Source: an uncultured Planctomycetia bacterium (GTDB lineage Bacteria; Planctomycetota; Phycisphaerae; Phycisphaerales; SM1A02). From it: a DNA stretch of 40,623 nucleotides. The position numbers and the translations under genes are program-made. Positions within the stretch are counted from its first letter, which is position 1. Each line of letters begins with the position of its first letter. The stretch is taken from the NCBI GenBank assembly GCA_937871505.1, contig CALMPF010000025.1:1-40623 (forward strand), read 5' to 3'. Positions 15,919 to 24,794 of this stretch are shown one piece after another. The notes beneath the pieces are model-generated. The model was not told the DNA's origin. It did no database searches and worked only from the letters and a program-made list of their open reading frames with translations.

Positions 15919-17678
15919 ACGAGGTCCTGACCCGGTCCCTGGTCCGCATCAAGCGCGGAATCTGTCCCCGCTGCGGGCTTCCGGTGCCTCTCGATGAAAT
16001 GTCTCCCACGATCACCTGCCGCGCGTGCGGCTGCGAGGCGATCGTCGAGCGGCGCCTGCGCACGACCGAGCCCGAGCTTCCGGGGACGCCGCTCCGCAGC
16101 CGCTTCGGCGACGAGTCGGAGCCCGGCGCCGCGCCGGGAACGGGCGCCGGGCGCTGGATCCGCTCGAGTCAGTTCCGTCAGGGCGACGTCGCCGCGGTCG
16201 CGTGTCCCGGCTGCGGCGTGACGATGGCCCTCGCCGAGGAGAACGACGCCGTCGAGGTCCTCCGCTGCGACTCGTGCGGCACCGACGCCCGCTACGAGCG
16301 CCGGATCGTCGCGCGCCCGCGCGACCCGTCGGAGATCGCTCCCGCGCCGAGGCCGCGCAGCCCGGACGAGCCGCCGAACCTCGACGATCGTGCTGAGGAC
16401 GATCCCGAGACCGAGCACCTCTGCTGGCGGCTGGTGACCGAGCGCGACGACGCGCTGCGCACGGCCCTGGCGCTGAACCTTCGCCGGTGGCGCTTCGTCA
16501 ACCGCACCTCCGCACGCTTTGCGCCGGCGCTGATCGACCGGATGCACGCCGCTCCGCGCTCGCCGCTCTTCGAGCGGGCGCTCGCCGACGGGCTCTCGCT
16601 GCTGCTCAACCACGACGATCATCGGCTGCGCGATGCCGTGCTGATCGGCTCGGAGCGGCATCTCTTCCGCCCCGGCGCCTCGCGCCCGCTCATCTCGGCG
16701 CTCGGTCTCGGGCCGCCGATCGGCCTGAAGCTCCTGCTCGACGGCGCCGAGTGGGCGGAGCGGCACGGTGATCACGAGCAGGCGGCCGCCTGCCTCAACG
16801 CGGTCAACTGGATCTTCCAGCGCAACCACGGAGCTCACGCCTCGATGGGCGAAGTGCTCCTCTACCGGCTGCTCTACCTGAGCGGACCGGTGCTCGCCTT
16901 CGGGCTCGGCGTGGCCCAGCGGCGGATCACCGGCACGGGCTTTCACTTCGATCCGGAGACGTTGCTCCGCTTCGTCGACGACGCCGCGGCGGAGCGCCCG
17001 GCACTCGTTCCGGAGCTCGTCCGGGCGTACTACGGAGGGCCGCCCGCGAACGGCGCCGCGCTCCGCGAGCGGATCGCGTTCTTCCGGTCGATCGGGAGCC
17101 TCCCGGCGCGGCGGCTCGCGCTGAGCCAGCACCTCCGCCCGGCCGCCTCGGACCCGGCTGCGGACGCGCTGCACCACCCCGCGTGCGCCGAGCTGGTCCG
17201 GCTCGTCGAGGAGTCGCTCTTCCCGGATGAACTGCGCCCTGCGGCCGACGCCGACGATGGCGGGGCGATCTCCCGCCAGGCGGGCAGCGTCGATCCCGCC
17301 ACGAGCCCGCGCAGCGAGGGGGCGGCGCTGACCGACGCCGCATGCGCCTGCCTGCGCGGGCTGCTCGCCGAGTGCGCAGCGATCCCGCCGGCGCTGGAGG
17401 ACCTCGTCGCGCGGCGCGGCGACGAGCTCCCGGCGGAGTTCCGTCGCGCCTATGTCGCCCTCGTTCCGTCGACGCCCCGCATCGACCGCGCCGCGATCCC
17501 GCCGTGGTCCTCTCCCGCCGCCGAGACCCAGGCCGATGCGATCGCCGAGGCGTGGGCGATGTGGCGCCGGGCGCTCGCGGCCGTGGTCGATGACGACGCC
17601 GAACTTCGCGATCGCCTGCGGGAGTTCTGGTCCGAGCGAGCGTCGTCACCGGAGGCAGCCGCGGCGCCGGTGCGATGA
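15915..17678 (+). CDS. Large zinc-ribbon protein, unknown function
   Basis: A 587-residue protein without an assigned family. Two zinc ribbons are visible at the N-terminus: C17/C20 with C35/C38, and C97/C100 with C118/C121. A charged, Pro-rich linker follows (about 130-165), then a long helix-rich region (170-480) with Leu/Ala/Arg-rich repeats that could form an alpha-solenoid, for example LAERHGDHEQAAACLNAVNW-like helices. The last 100 residues are again helical. No catalytic motif was found. Coupling to the FkbM enzyme by a 4-nt overlap is the only functional hint. Confidence 0.7.
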   Translation: MNEVLTRSLVRIKRGICPRCGLPVPLDEMSPTITCRACGCEAIVERRLRTTEPELPGTPLRSRFGDESEPGAAPGTGAGRWIRSSQFRQGDVAAVACPGCGVTMALAEENDAVEVLRCDSCGTDARYERRIVARPRDPSEIAPAPRPRSPDEPPNLDDRAEDDPETEHLCWRLVTERDDALRTALALNLRRWRFVNRTSARFAPALIDRMHAAPRSPLFERALADGLSLLLNHDDHRLRDAVLIGSERHLFRPGASRPLISALGLGPPIGLKLLLDGAEWAERHGDHEQAAACLNAVNWIFQRNHGAHASMGEVLLYRLLYLSGPVLAFGLGVAQRRITGTGFHFDPETLLRFVDDAAAERPALVPELVRAYYGGPPANGAALRERIAFFRSIGSLPARRLALSQHLRPAASDPAADALHHPACAELVRLVEESLFPDELRPAADADDGGAISRQAGSVDPATSPRSEGAALTDAACACLRGLLAECAAIPPALEDLVARRGDELPAEFRRAYVALVPSTPRIDRAAIPPWSSPAAETQADAIAEAWAMWRRALAAVVDDDAELRDRLREFWSERASSPEAAAAPVR

Positions 17679-17762
17679 CAGGGCGGATGCACGCTCTCGC
17701 CGGCCGCACGTCTTCCGGCGCACCGCGCGGACGCGCGCCGGCACGATGAACGCCGGGCCGGT

Positions 17763-17797
17763 CAGGAGGCGCGCTTCTTGACCGGGCGCGCCTCCTG
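17763..17797. terminator. Bidirectional hairpin terminator
   Basis: A perfect 12-bp inverted repeat, CAGGAGGCGCGC (17763-17774) and GCGCGCCTCCTG (17786-17797), with an 11-nt loop, lies between the convergent zinc-ribbon and ribE genes. There is no T-run, so the mechanism of termination is uncertain. Confidence 0.7.
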
Positions 17798-17843
17798 TCG
17801 GGCTGCGCCCTCCAGCGCGCCGCCCGGAGCGTTCCCAGCCTCC

Positions 17844-18518
17844 CTACTTCGACGGCCCAGCGCCGCATCCGGATCGGCGCTCGATCCCCCCAGCGATGCC
17901 GCGACGGAGCATCGCGGCGACCATGCGGGCGATGCAGTCGCTCTCGAGATTGACCCGATCGCCGACGGCCAGCGCGCCGAGCGTCGTCCGCGCCAGCGTC
18001 GTGGGGATCAGCGCCACCTCGAACCAGCGCGGAGGAGACGGTCGCTCGGTCGGCGCCGCCTCGGGCTCGACGGCAGCCAGCGTCAGCGAGACGCCATCGA
18101 CCGCGATGCTCCCCCGCTCGACGAGCGTCGGACGCACCGGCTCGGGGGCCGCGATCCGCAGGCGCCACTCGCGCTCGTCGGCGGTCAGCCCTATCACCTC
18201 ACCGACCCCGTCGACATGTCCGGTGACGAGGTGTCCGCCGAGCAGCGAGGTCGGGGTTGCGCTGGCCTCGAGGTTGACGGTGTCTTCCGGGCGCAGTCCG
18301 CCCAGCGTCGTGAGGGCGAGCGTCTGGGCGATCACGTCGAACCGCCAGCTCGCACCGTCGATGGCGGCGACCGTCAGGCAGCAGCCGTTCACCGCGATGG
18401 AGTCTCCCGGCGCAGGCTGCGTCCGCCACGCGCCGGGATCGAGGAAGAGCTCCGCCCCGAAAGGGACCTCGCGAAAGACCGCGACGCGTCCGACGTGCTC
18501 GACGATGCCGGTGAACAT
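17844..18518 (-). CDS. ribE: Riboflavin synthase alpha subunit
   Basis: A 224-residue enzyme that dismutates two 6,7-dimethyl-8-ribityllumazine to riboflavin. It has the two tandem barrel halves of the family. The first begins MFTGIVEHVGRV and has NGCCLTV; the second has GGHLVTGHVDGVG, VDGVSLTL and an ending with a CIARMVAAML helix. No other rib gene lies nearby. The ATG at 18518 is fixed by the universal MFTGI start. TACCCT lies 9 nt upstream. Confidence 0.95.
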   Translation of the reverse strand: MFTGIVEHVGRVAVFREVPFGAELFLDPGAWRTQPAPGDSIAVNGCCLTVAAIDGASWRFDVIAQTLALTTLGGLRPEDTVNLEASATPTSLLGGHLVTGHVDGVGEVIGLTADEREWRLRIAAPEPVRPTLVERGSIAVDGVSLTLAAVEPEAAPTERPSPPRWFEVALIPTTLARTTLGALAVGDRVNLESDCIARMVAAMLRRGIAGGIERRSGCGAGPSK

Positions 18519-18533
18519 CTTCGGCGGAGGGTA
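18519..18533 (-). promoter_or_regulatory. Possible -10 box for ribE
   Basis: On the minus strand TACCCT (plus 18528-18533) is 9 nt before the ATG. This is at the long end of the range seen at other genes. No FMN riboswitch is visible upstream. Confidence 0.35.
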
Positions 18534-18832
18534 CGAGGCCTCGGGATCGCCCCGATGCGCTCCGGCGCCGAGCCACGCCGCTCCGCTCGGAGCATCCGGA
18601 ACCGGTCGCTCGATCGGCCTCGCCTCTGGTCGCGCGGCCCGCCGCCCGGCAGCTCGCAGGACTGGTCGCCTGATCTGCTCGCCGCCCGGCGCCGGGAACG
18701 TCCCCGCAAAGGCGGGCGGAATCGCGGGCTGACTGACGGGCCGACCGACGGGCGGGCTGGCGGCCTCGCGCGCGGGACGACCGCCGCGCAGGGGCGCACA
18801 GGGCGACCGCCGCGCCGCGCTCCTTGACGCGG

Positions 18833-18838
18833 TACGCT
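18833..18838 (+). promoter_or_regulatory. Possible -10 box for the PQQ-purH pair
   Basis: TACGCT in an otherwise GC-rich region, about 155 nt upstream of the PQQ gene. It matches the hexamer seen before lysA, trpG and the amidohydrolase, but here it would leave a long leader. Confidence 0.25.
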
Positions 18839-18992
18839 CCGACGCCCCATACTCCGGGCTTTCCTCCGGTGTCGCCCCACCGGTCTTCATCAGTCGGCGT
18901 CGCCTCCGACATCCCTCGCGGAACAACTCCGAGACGACTCCGACCGAGCCAGAACGACCCCGGAGCGTCTCCCGGTCCCGGAGCCCCACCAG

Positions 18993-20264
18993 ATGACCTC
19001 ACTCCGCGCCGCCGGCGCGCCCTCCACACTCCCCCACTCCGCTTCGACTCGCCGCGCCCTCTTCGGCGCCGCGCTGGCGACGGTCCTCGGATCGCTCGTC
19101 GCCTGCGAGACGGCCCCGCGCGCCGAGGGCGAGACCGGCTCCGCAGCCGCTTCTTCGGCGGCGGGCGCGGAGGCGGGCGCGCTGAGCGCCGCCCGCACCG
19201 GGCCGCCGACCGCGGAGGAGCTCGACGCGCGGATGATCATCGGCCCGACCGCAGCCCGGACGCTCGGCTACCGCGTCGCCTGGGAATCGGGGCCCTTCAC
19301 CGCGGCGCCGGAGACGCTCAAGCTCGGCTCGCCGCTGGGCGACAGCGTCTTCATCATCGACACCCGCAACAACCTCACGCGCCTGCGCACCGCGGACGGG
19401 ATCCGCATCTGGTCCACGCCCGTCGGCGGCCCGGCGGACGTGGTCTACGACATCCTCCGCGTCGACGACCCCTCAGGGGACCGGGTGATGGTGCTCACCG
19501 ACGGCGCCCTCTTCGTCTTCGACGGGACGAACGGCGTGATGATCGACCGCCAGGCGCTGCGGCGGCCGGCCAATACCAAGGCCGTCCTCGTCGGCCCCTT
19601 CGTGATCTACGGCGGTCGCACCGGCCAGATCGTGTGGCACCAGGCCCGTGTCGGCCACCACTGGCGCGTCAACGAGATCAGCGGCTCGATCCGCGCGGCG
19701 CCGATCGTCGCGGGCTCCGACATCGCGGTCGCGAGCACCACCGGCGACGTCGCGGTCATGGACGTCGGCACGGCGCGGACGATCTGGACGAAGCGGCTGC
19801 TCGCGGGGATCGTCGCCCCGATGGCGACTGCGCGCGGCTTCCTCTTCATCGCCGGGCAGGATCAGTACCTCTGGGCGATCGACGTCGGCGACGGGCGGAC
19901 GATCTGGAAGCACTTCAACGACGCGCCGCTGACGACCGGTCCGATCGTCCTCGGCGACCGCCTCTACCAGCGGATTCCCTCCCGGGGCATCACCTGCTTC
20001 GACGCGTTCGTGAAGGACCGCCTCGACGGCGTGATCCTCTGGTCGAATCCCGACGTTCCCGGCCAGGTGATCGGCCTTCGGGGCAACGCCCTGCTCGCGT
20101 GGGATGAGCCTTCGAGGACGCTGACGATGCTCGACCGCAGCGGCGGGGTGATGCACCGGATCGCGCTGCCGAAGGTGGCGCGGCTCCGGCTCGAGTCCCC
20201 TGAGAACGGCGACCTCTACGCCCTCGATGACGCCGGGCGCATCACGAGGCTTGTGCCCCGGTGA
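18993..20264 (+). CDS. BamB-like PQQ beta-propeller lipoprotein
   Basis: A 423-residue exported protein. The N-terminus has STRRALFGAALATVLGSLVAC, with a twin-arginine-like TRR and a lipobox at C38. From about residue 85 onward it shows repeats of the PQQ-propeller kind: TADGIRIWSTPV, DVGTARTIWTKRL, AIDVGDGRTIWKHF and DRSGGVMHRIALP. BamB, the best-known relative, scaffolds outer-membrane protein assembly; other relatives are simple propellers, so the role is inferred only loosely. The stop overlaps the GTG start of purH by 4 nt, an unexpected partner. Confidence 0.82.
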   Translation: MTSLRAAGAPSTLPHSASTRRALFGAALATVLGSLVACETAPRAEGETGSAAASSAAGAEAGALSAARTGPPTAEELDARMIIGPTAARTLGYRVAWESGPFTAAPETLKLGSPLGDSVFIIDTRNNLTRLRTADGIRIWSTPVGGPADVVYDILRVDDPSGDRVMVLTDGALFVFDGTNGVMIDRQALRRPANTKAVLVGPFVIYGGRTGQIVWHQARVGHHWRVNEISGSIRAAPIVAGSDIAVASTTGDVAVMDVGTARTIWTKRLLAGIVAPMATARGFLFIAGQDQYLWAIDVGDGRTIWKHFNDAPLTTGPIVLGDRLYQRIPSRGITCFDAFVKDRLDGVILWSNPDVPGQVIGLRGNALLAWDEPSRTLTMLDRSGGVMHRIALPKVARLRLESPENGDLYALDDAGRITRLVPR

Positions 20265-21973
20265 CCGGCCAGCGCGGTCCGGACGCCCCGCAGCCGGAGG
20301 GCGCCGCAGCCGACGGCCTGGTGAAGGTCCGCCGCGCGCTGCTCTCCGTGAGCGAGAAGTCCGGGCTGGTCGAGTTCGCGCACGCGCTCGCCGCGCTCGG
20401 AGTCGAACTCGTCTCGACGGGCGGCACCGCAGCCACGCTGCGCAGCGCCGGGCTGCCCGTCGTCGAGATCGAGCGGCTGACGGGCTTCCCCGAGATGATG
20501 GATGGTCGCCTCAAGACCCTCCATCCGAAGGTCCATGGCGGAATCCTCGCGCGCCGAGAAGATCCGCGGCACCTCGAGGCGATGGAGGCGCACGGGATCG
20601 TCCCGATCGATCTGGTCTGCATCGATCTCTACCCCTTCGAGGCGACGGCCGCGCGGCCCGGCGCCGGCGCGGATGCGATCGTCGAGCAGATCGACATCGG
20701 GGGACCGGCGATGATCCGCTCGGCGGCCAAGAACCACGCATCGGTGGTGGTGGTCACCGCGGCGCCGCAGCGAGCCCCGCTCCTCGAGCACCTGCGGGCG
20801 CGCGGCGGGGCGACGACGCTGCCGCTGCGCCGCGCACTCGCCGCAGCGGCCTTTGCGCGCACCGCGGCCTATGAGAGCGCCATCGCCGCATGGTCGGCGA
20901 TGGCGCTTGCCGGCGCGGATCGGACGGACCCGGCGATCGCCTCGTTCCTCGGCGCCGATCGAGCGGATGCGGCGGCCGGGGACGGGGTCGCGGCATCCGG
21001 AACGCACGCCCGCGAGCTCCGCTACGGCGAGAACCCCCATCAAGGCGCCCGGGCGGCGCGGCTTCCGGGGCGCGATCGCGTGAGCGTGCTTGCTGGCGAG
21101 CCCCTCGGCGGAAAGGCGCTCGGCTACAACAACCTCCTCGACGGAGCAGCGGCGCTGGAAGCGGTTCAGGACCTGGTCGAGGCGTTCTCGCTGCGCTCGC
21201 GCGGCGGGAGCGCCGCCGTCGTCGTCAAGCACGCCAACCCCTGCGGCGCCGCCGTCGGCCGCGAGCCGCTCGCGGCGATCCGGGATGCGCTGGCGGGGGA
21301 TCCGCTCGCGGCGTACGGAGGCATCGTCGCGCTCTCCGCGCCGGTGCGGGCGGCAGAAGCCCGGGCGCTCGTCGACGGAGCGGGCTTTCTCGAGGTCGTC
21401 GTCGCCCCGGCGTTCGACGACGACGCGGTCGCGACCCTCTCAGGACGGTGGAAGAACGTCCGTCTTCTCCCGGTCGGGTCGATCTCGGCGCCGATCGCGG
21501 AGCGTCACGTCCGATCGATCCCCGGCGGGATGCTCGAGCAGGATCGCGACATCGCCGTGCCGGATCCAGCGCGCTGGACGCTCGCCGTCGGCACGCAGGG
21601 CGACGACGCGCTCCTCCGCGCCGCGCTGCTCGCGGCGACTGCGGTCAAGCACGTGCGGAGCAACGCCGTCGCGATCGCCGGGGCGACCGTCGACGGCGCC
21701 ATGCTCCTCGGCGCGGGCGCGGGACAGATGGACCGTCTCGCAAGCTGCCGCATCGCGGTCGAGAAGGCGGGCGCCCGCGCTCGCGAACGGGTCTCGGTCG
21801 CCGCAAGCGACGCCTTCTTTCCCTTCGCCGACGGACCCGCAGTCCTCCTCGATGCGGGCGTGCGCGCCCTCGTCCACCCCGGCGGCAGCAGGCGCGACGA
21901 GGAGACCTTCGTCCTCTGCCGCGAGCGCGGCGCCCTCTGCTGGACGACGGGCATCCGCCAGTTCCGGCACTGA
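20261..21973 (+). CDS. purH: Bifunctional AICAR transformylase/IMP cyclohydrolase
   Basis: A 570-residue enzyme for the last two steps of IMP synthesis. The N-terminal MGS-like cyclohydrolase has LLSVSEKSGLVEFAHAL, STGGTAATL, GRLKTLHPKVHGGIL and DLYPFE. The C-terminal transformylase has RYGENPHQ, ALGYNNLLDGAAAL, VKHANPCGAA, AYGGIVALS and VKHVRSNAVAIAG, and the conserved ending TGIRQFRH. About 50 residues longer than the usual 520, partly from a 20-residue N-terminal extension. GTG at 20261 overlaps the upstream stop (GTGA). Confidence 0.96.
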   Translation: MTGQRGPDAPQPEGAAADGLVKVRRALLSVSEKSGLVEFAHALAALGVELVSTGGTAATLRSAGLPVVEIERLTGFPEMMDGRLKTLHPKVHGGILARREDPRHLEAMEAHGIVPIDLVCIDLYPFEATAARPGAGADAIVEQIDIGGPAMIRSAAKNHASVVVVTAAPQRAPLLEHLRARGGATTLPLRRALAAAAFARTAAYESAIAAWSAMALAGADRTDPAIASFLGADRADAAAGDGVAASGTHARELRYGENPHQGARAARLPGRDRVSVLAGEPLGGKALGYNNLLDGAAALEAVQDLVEAFSLRSRGGSAAVVVKHANPCGAAVGREPLAAIRDALAGDPLAAYGGIVALSAPVRAAEARALVDGAGFLEVVVAPAFDDDAVATLSGRWKNVRLLPVGSISAPIAERHVRSIPGGMLEQDRDIAVPDPARWTLAVGTQGDDALLRAALLAATAVKHVRSNAVAIAGATVDGAMLLGAGAGQMDRLASCRIAVEKAGARARERVSVAASDAFFPFADGPAVLLDAGVRALVHPGGSRRDEETFVLCRERGALCWTTGIRQFRH

Positions 21974-22015
21974 CGCCCGACGTCGCGCCGCGCGGGCGCC
22001 GCTCCGGGCGTGCCC

Positions 22016-22029
22016 TACCATCGGCCCGC
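22016..22029 (+). promoter_or_regulatory. Possible -10 box for nuoC
   Basis: TACCAT at 22016-22021 is 8 nt before the ATG at 22030. Confidence 0.4.
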
Positions 22030-22578
22030 ATGGCGACGCTCGACCATCCGACGCTTCCGATCATCAAGGCCGCGTTTCCCGAGGTGCGCTTCAAGGCGGC
22101 GGAGTTCCGCGGCCAGACCACGCTGGTGGTTCCCTCCGAGCGGCTCCACGACGTGATGCGCTCCCTGCGCGACGATCCCCGCTGCGCGTACGACTACCTC
22201 GTCGACGTCACCGCCGTGGACTACCTCGGCTATCCCGCCGAGCAGCCCGGGCGGTTCGCCGTCGTCTATCCGCTGGCGAGCGTCGCCGACGCCCGCCGGC
22301 TGGTCGTCAAGACGTATCTCGATCCCTCGATTGACACCGGCGGGAATGCCGAGGATCCGGCGCTCGTCGTCGACTCCGTCACCGACATCTGGCCAGGCGC
22401 GGAGTGGCCGGAGCGCGAGGTGTACGACATGTTCGGCATCCGCTTCCGCAACCATCCGGACCTGCGCCGGATCCTGCTCTGGAAGGACTACCCCGGACAC
22501 CCTCTCCGCAAGGACTATCCCCTGCGCGGACGCGGAGAGCGCGAGCACTACGTTCAGGTCAACCGGGACTCGGCGTAG
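22030..22578 (+). CDS. nuoC: NADH-quinone oxidoreductase subunit C
   Basis: A 182-residue 30-kDa subunit of respiratory complex I. The family signature WPEREVYDMFGIRFRNHPDL and RRILLWKDYPGHPLRKDYPL is complete near residues 130-170. It sits between purH and a saccharopine-dehydrogenase-like gene, with no other nuo gene in the window. In most genomes nuoC is flanked by nuoB and nuoD, so this solitary position is unusual. The protein appears intact. Confidence 0.93.
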   Translation: MATLDHPTLPIIKAAFPEVRFKAAEFRGQTTLVVPSERLHDVMRSLRDDPRCAYDYLVDVTAVDYLGYPAEQPGRFAVVYPLASVADARRLVVKTYLDPSIDTGGNAEDPALVVDSVTDIWPGAEWPEREVYDMFGIRFRNHPDLRRILLWKDYPGHPLRKDYPLRGRGEREHYVQVNRDSA

Positions 22579-22583
22579 CCGCG

Positions 22584-23753
22584 ATGCCGACGAAGGCGCT
22601 CGTCCTCGGTTCCGGTCTCGTCGGCGGAGTGATGGCCGCCGACCTGCTCGCCACGCGCGGCGTGGCGGTCTCCGTCGCCGACCAGGACGCCGAGGCGCTC
22701 GAGCGCACCGTCGCGGCATGCCGCCGCACCGCCCAGCGCGCGCCGAGGATCGTCGTCGCCGATCTCTCCGAGCCGGCGGAGATCCGCCGACTCGCGGAGG
22801 AGCACGACATCGTCGTCGGCGCCCTCGCGAGCCATCTCGCATTCGCCGCCCTCCGCGCGGTCCTCGAGGCCGGCAGGCCCTGCGCCGACATCGCCTTCAT
22901 GGCCGAGGACGCGCTGGAGCTCGACGCCTTCGCCCGGCGCCGCGGCGTGACCGCGATCGTCGACTGCGGGGTCGCGCCGGGCATGAGCAACCTCCTCGCG
23001 GGCGTCGCCGCGCGGCGGCTCAGGCCATGCGAGCGCATCGAGATCGTCGTCGGCGGCCTCCCGGTCGAGCGGAGGATGCCCTTCCAGTACAAGGCGGGCT
23101 TCGCGCCGGCGGACGTGATCGAGGAGTACACGCGGCCGGCGCGGATCGTCGAGGACGGAAAGCTCGTCGTGCGCCCCGCGCTGAGCGGTCGGGAGATCAT
23201 CGAGCTCCCCGGCGTCGGCAGCGTCGAGGCGTTCAACACCGACGGCCTCCGCAGCCTCGCGAGCACGCTCAAGGTCCCCGCGATGCGCGAGCGGACGCTT
23301 CGCTGGCCCGGCCACGTCGAGGCGATGCTCGCCTTCCGCGAGGCGGGGTTCTTCTCGACGGATCCGATCCGCGTCGGCGACATGCGGGTCGTGCCGCGGG
23401 AGGTGACCGCGGCGCTGCTCTTTCCCAAGTGGAGCTACGAACCGGGCGAGGCCGACCTGACGGTGATGCGCGTCGTCGGCGAGGGTCGGCTCGATGGCGT
23501 GCCCGCGCGGCTGACCTGGGACCTCCTCGACTTCCTCGACCGCGAGAGCGGCTTCACCAGCATGGCGCGGACGACGGCATTCCCCTGCACGCTCGTCGCC
23601 CGCGAACTCGCCGCCGGGCGCCTCCGCCGCCCCGGCGTCGCGGCCCCTGAGGCGCTCGCGGCCGACGAGGAACTCGTCGAACGGATCCTCCAAGGCCTGC
23701 GCAAGCGCGGGGTGCGCTTCGAGCTCTCGGCGGAGTCGATCGACGAGCCGTGA
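22584..23753 (+). CDS. Saccharopine dehydrogenase-like oxidoreductase
   Basis: A 389-residue protein. The N-terminal Rossmann motif is LVLGSGLVGGVMAADLL with VADQDAEALERT after it; the middle contains DIAFMAEDALELD and VDCGVAPGMSNLLAG, typical of the saccharopine dehydrogenase/lysine 6-dehydrogenase group. The catalytic domain includes VGGLPVERRMPFQYK. The likely reaction is NAD(P)-dependent oxidation of lysine or saccharopine, but the exact substrate is uncertain. It starts 5 nt after the nuoC stop and is probably co-transcribed. Confidence 0.87.
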   Translation: MPTKALVLGSGLVGGVMAADLLATRGVAVSVADQDAEALERTVAACRRTAQRAPRIVVADLSEPAEIRRLAEEHDIVVGALASHLAFAALRAVLEAGRPCADIAFMAEDALELDAFARRRGVTAIVDCGVAPGMSNLLAGVAARRLRPCERIEIVVGGLPVERRMPFQYKAGFAPADVIEEYTRPARIVEDGKLVVRPALSGREIIELPGVGSVEAFNTDGLRSLASTLKVPAMRERTLRWPGHVEAMLAFREAGFFSTDPIRVGDMRVVPREVTAALLFPKWSYEPGEADLTVMRVVGEGRLDGVPARLTWDLLDFLDRESGFTSMARTTAFPCTLVARELAAGRLRRPGVAAPEALAADEELVERILQGLRKRGVRFELSAESIDEP

Positions 23754-23819
23754 CGATCGCGCCCCGGCCGGGCGCCGCCGCGGGCCAGGCACTCTCTCGG
23801 CCAGCTCACTGTCACCCCG

Positions 23820-24695
23820 ATGGAGACCCCCTCCCATGCTGCGCTGAAGCGTCTGGCGCGGGCGTTCCTGCTGCGGATCGGCTGTTCCTGCGCCGCGTGC
23901 GAGGTGACCTGCCCGATTGCGCGGCACCGCGTCGACGCGGCGGGCTACGCAGATGACACGGTCGCGCTTCCCGCGGTCGGCGAGCGGGCTGCGGCCACGC
24001 TCTGGTCGCTCGCGGCGGCGCTCGCGGGAGGCGGTCAAGGTCGCGGGGAGGCGCCCGCTCGCGCGACGTCGCGGCGCCGCGCCGCGGACCGCGAGCCGAC
24101 GACGGTCATCGTCGAGTGCAAGCGTTCGCGGTCGGACTTCTTCCGCGACGGCGAGGATGTCGACGCGCTGCTCGCCGAGCGCCAGCGGCTGCGGAACCGT
24201 CGCGCCGAGATCGAGGAGCGCCAGATCCGCCAGCTCGAGCCGCACCTGCGCCAGGGCGGCACGGCGCTCTTTCCCGAACTGGAGACGTGGAACTTCGCCG
24301 CGAGCCGCAACCCGGCGTACTTGCGCGTCCGACGCTCGCTCGCGGCGCTCGACCGGCGCCTCTACGGCCATGCGAAGTTCAGCCGGATGGTCCGGTGGCG
24401 GCTCGCCGACCACATGCTCATCCTGGCGCCAGCGGGCCTGCTCCGCGCGTGCGAGCTTCCGGAGGGATGGGGACTGCTCGAGGTGCCGCGGCGCTGGATC
24501 GGCGCGGCGACCCGCGGCGCCGACCGCGCCGGCGCGCTGGATGACCTGCCGATCCGCCTGACGATCGCGCCGCCGCCGCTCGATGCGAAGCTCCTCCGGC
24601 GCCAGAGGCTCCTCCGCAACATCGCCGTGGCGCTCTCGGCACAGGCGACGCGCGAAGCTGCGGCGCTCCGAGATCCAGCGGAGAGCGAACGCTGA
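23820..24695 (+). CDS. Putative PD-(D/E)XK nuclease-fold protein
   Basis: A 291-residue protein of no named family. The motif set E28, D39 (in RHRVDAAGY) and E99-C-K101 (in VIVECKRSRSDFFRD) follows the PD-(D/E)XK nuclease pattern, and KRSRSDF resembles the MmcB-like nuclease family. The C-terminal ADHMLILAPAGLL followed by PEGWGLLEVPRR also fits that family, where D-x-L-V-x-P and WGLLEV occur. A charged coiled-coil-like insert (about 112-200) with an aromatic WNFAASRNPAYL separates the two parts. It follows the dehydrogenase after 66 bp. Activity and target are not known; a role in DNA repair is an inference. Confidence 0.6.
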   Translation: METPSHAALKRLARAFLLRIGCSCAACEVTCPIARHRVDAAGYADDTVALPAVGERAAATLWSLAAALAGGGQGRGEAPARATSRRRAADREPTTVIVECKRSRSDFFRDGEDVDALLAERQRLRNRRAEIEERQIRQLEPHLRQGGTALFPELETWNFAASRNPAYLRVRRSLAALDRRLYGHAKFSRMVRWRLADHMLILAPAGLLRACELPEGWGLLEVPRRWIGAATRGADRAGALDDLPIRLTIAPPPLDAKLLRRQRLLRNIAVALSAQATREAAALRDPAESER

Positions 24696-24725
24696 GCGAG
24701 GCGACGAGCGGCGGGCAGCGTGCGT

Positions 24726-24753
24726 CCGCCAGAGCGCCTTCGGGGCGTGGCGG
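24726..24753. terminator. Hairpin between convergent genes
   Basis: CCGCCA (24726-24731) pairs with TGGCGG (24748-24753), and inside it CGCC (24735-24738) with GGCG (24744-24747), around loop TTCGG and a GAG bulge. It lies between the nuclease-like and LpxH-like genes. Confidence 0.45.
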
Positions 24754-24794
24754 TGCAGGGTCCCGCGGCGACCGTTCCGGAGGCGCCGCTGCGC

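Larger units (their letters stand above)
18519..18992. other. Divergent intergenic region ribE/PQQ protein (474 bp)
   Basis: No gene is evident. It contains a short degenerate repeat of GACYGACGGG units near 18730-18752 and a possible plus-strand promoter with TACGCT at 18833-18838. A GGAG at about 18978 precedes the PQQ start. Confidence 0.45.

Noticed and set aside
18519..18992. FMN riboswitch upstream of ribE
   Set aside because: ribE starts within 9 nt of a -10-like box, and I see none of the conserved FMN-aptamer segments.
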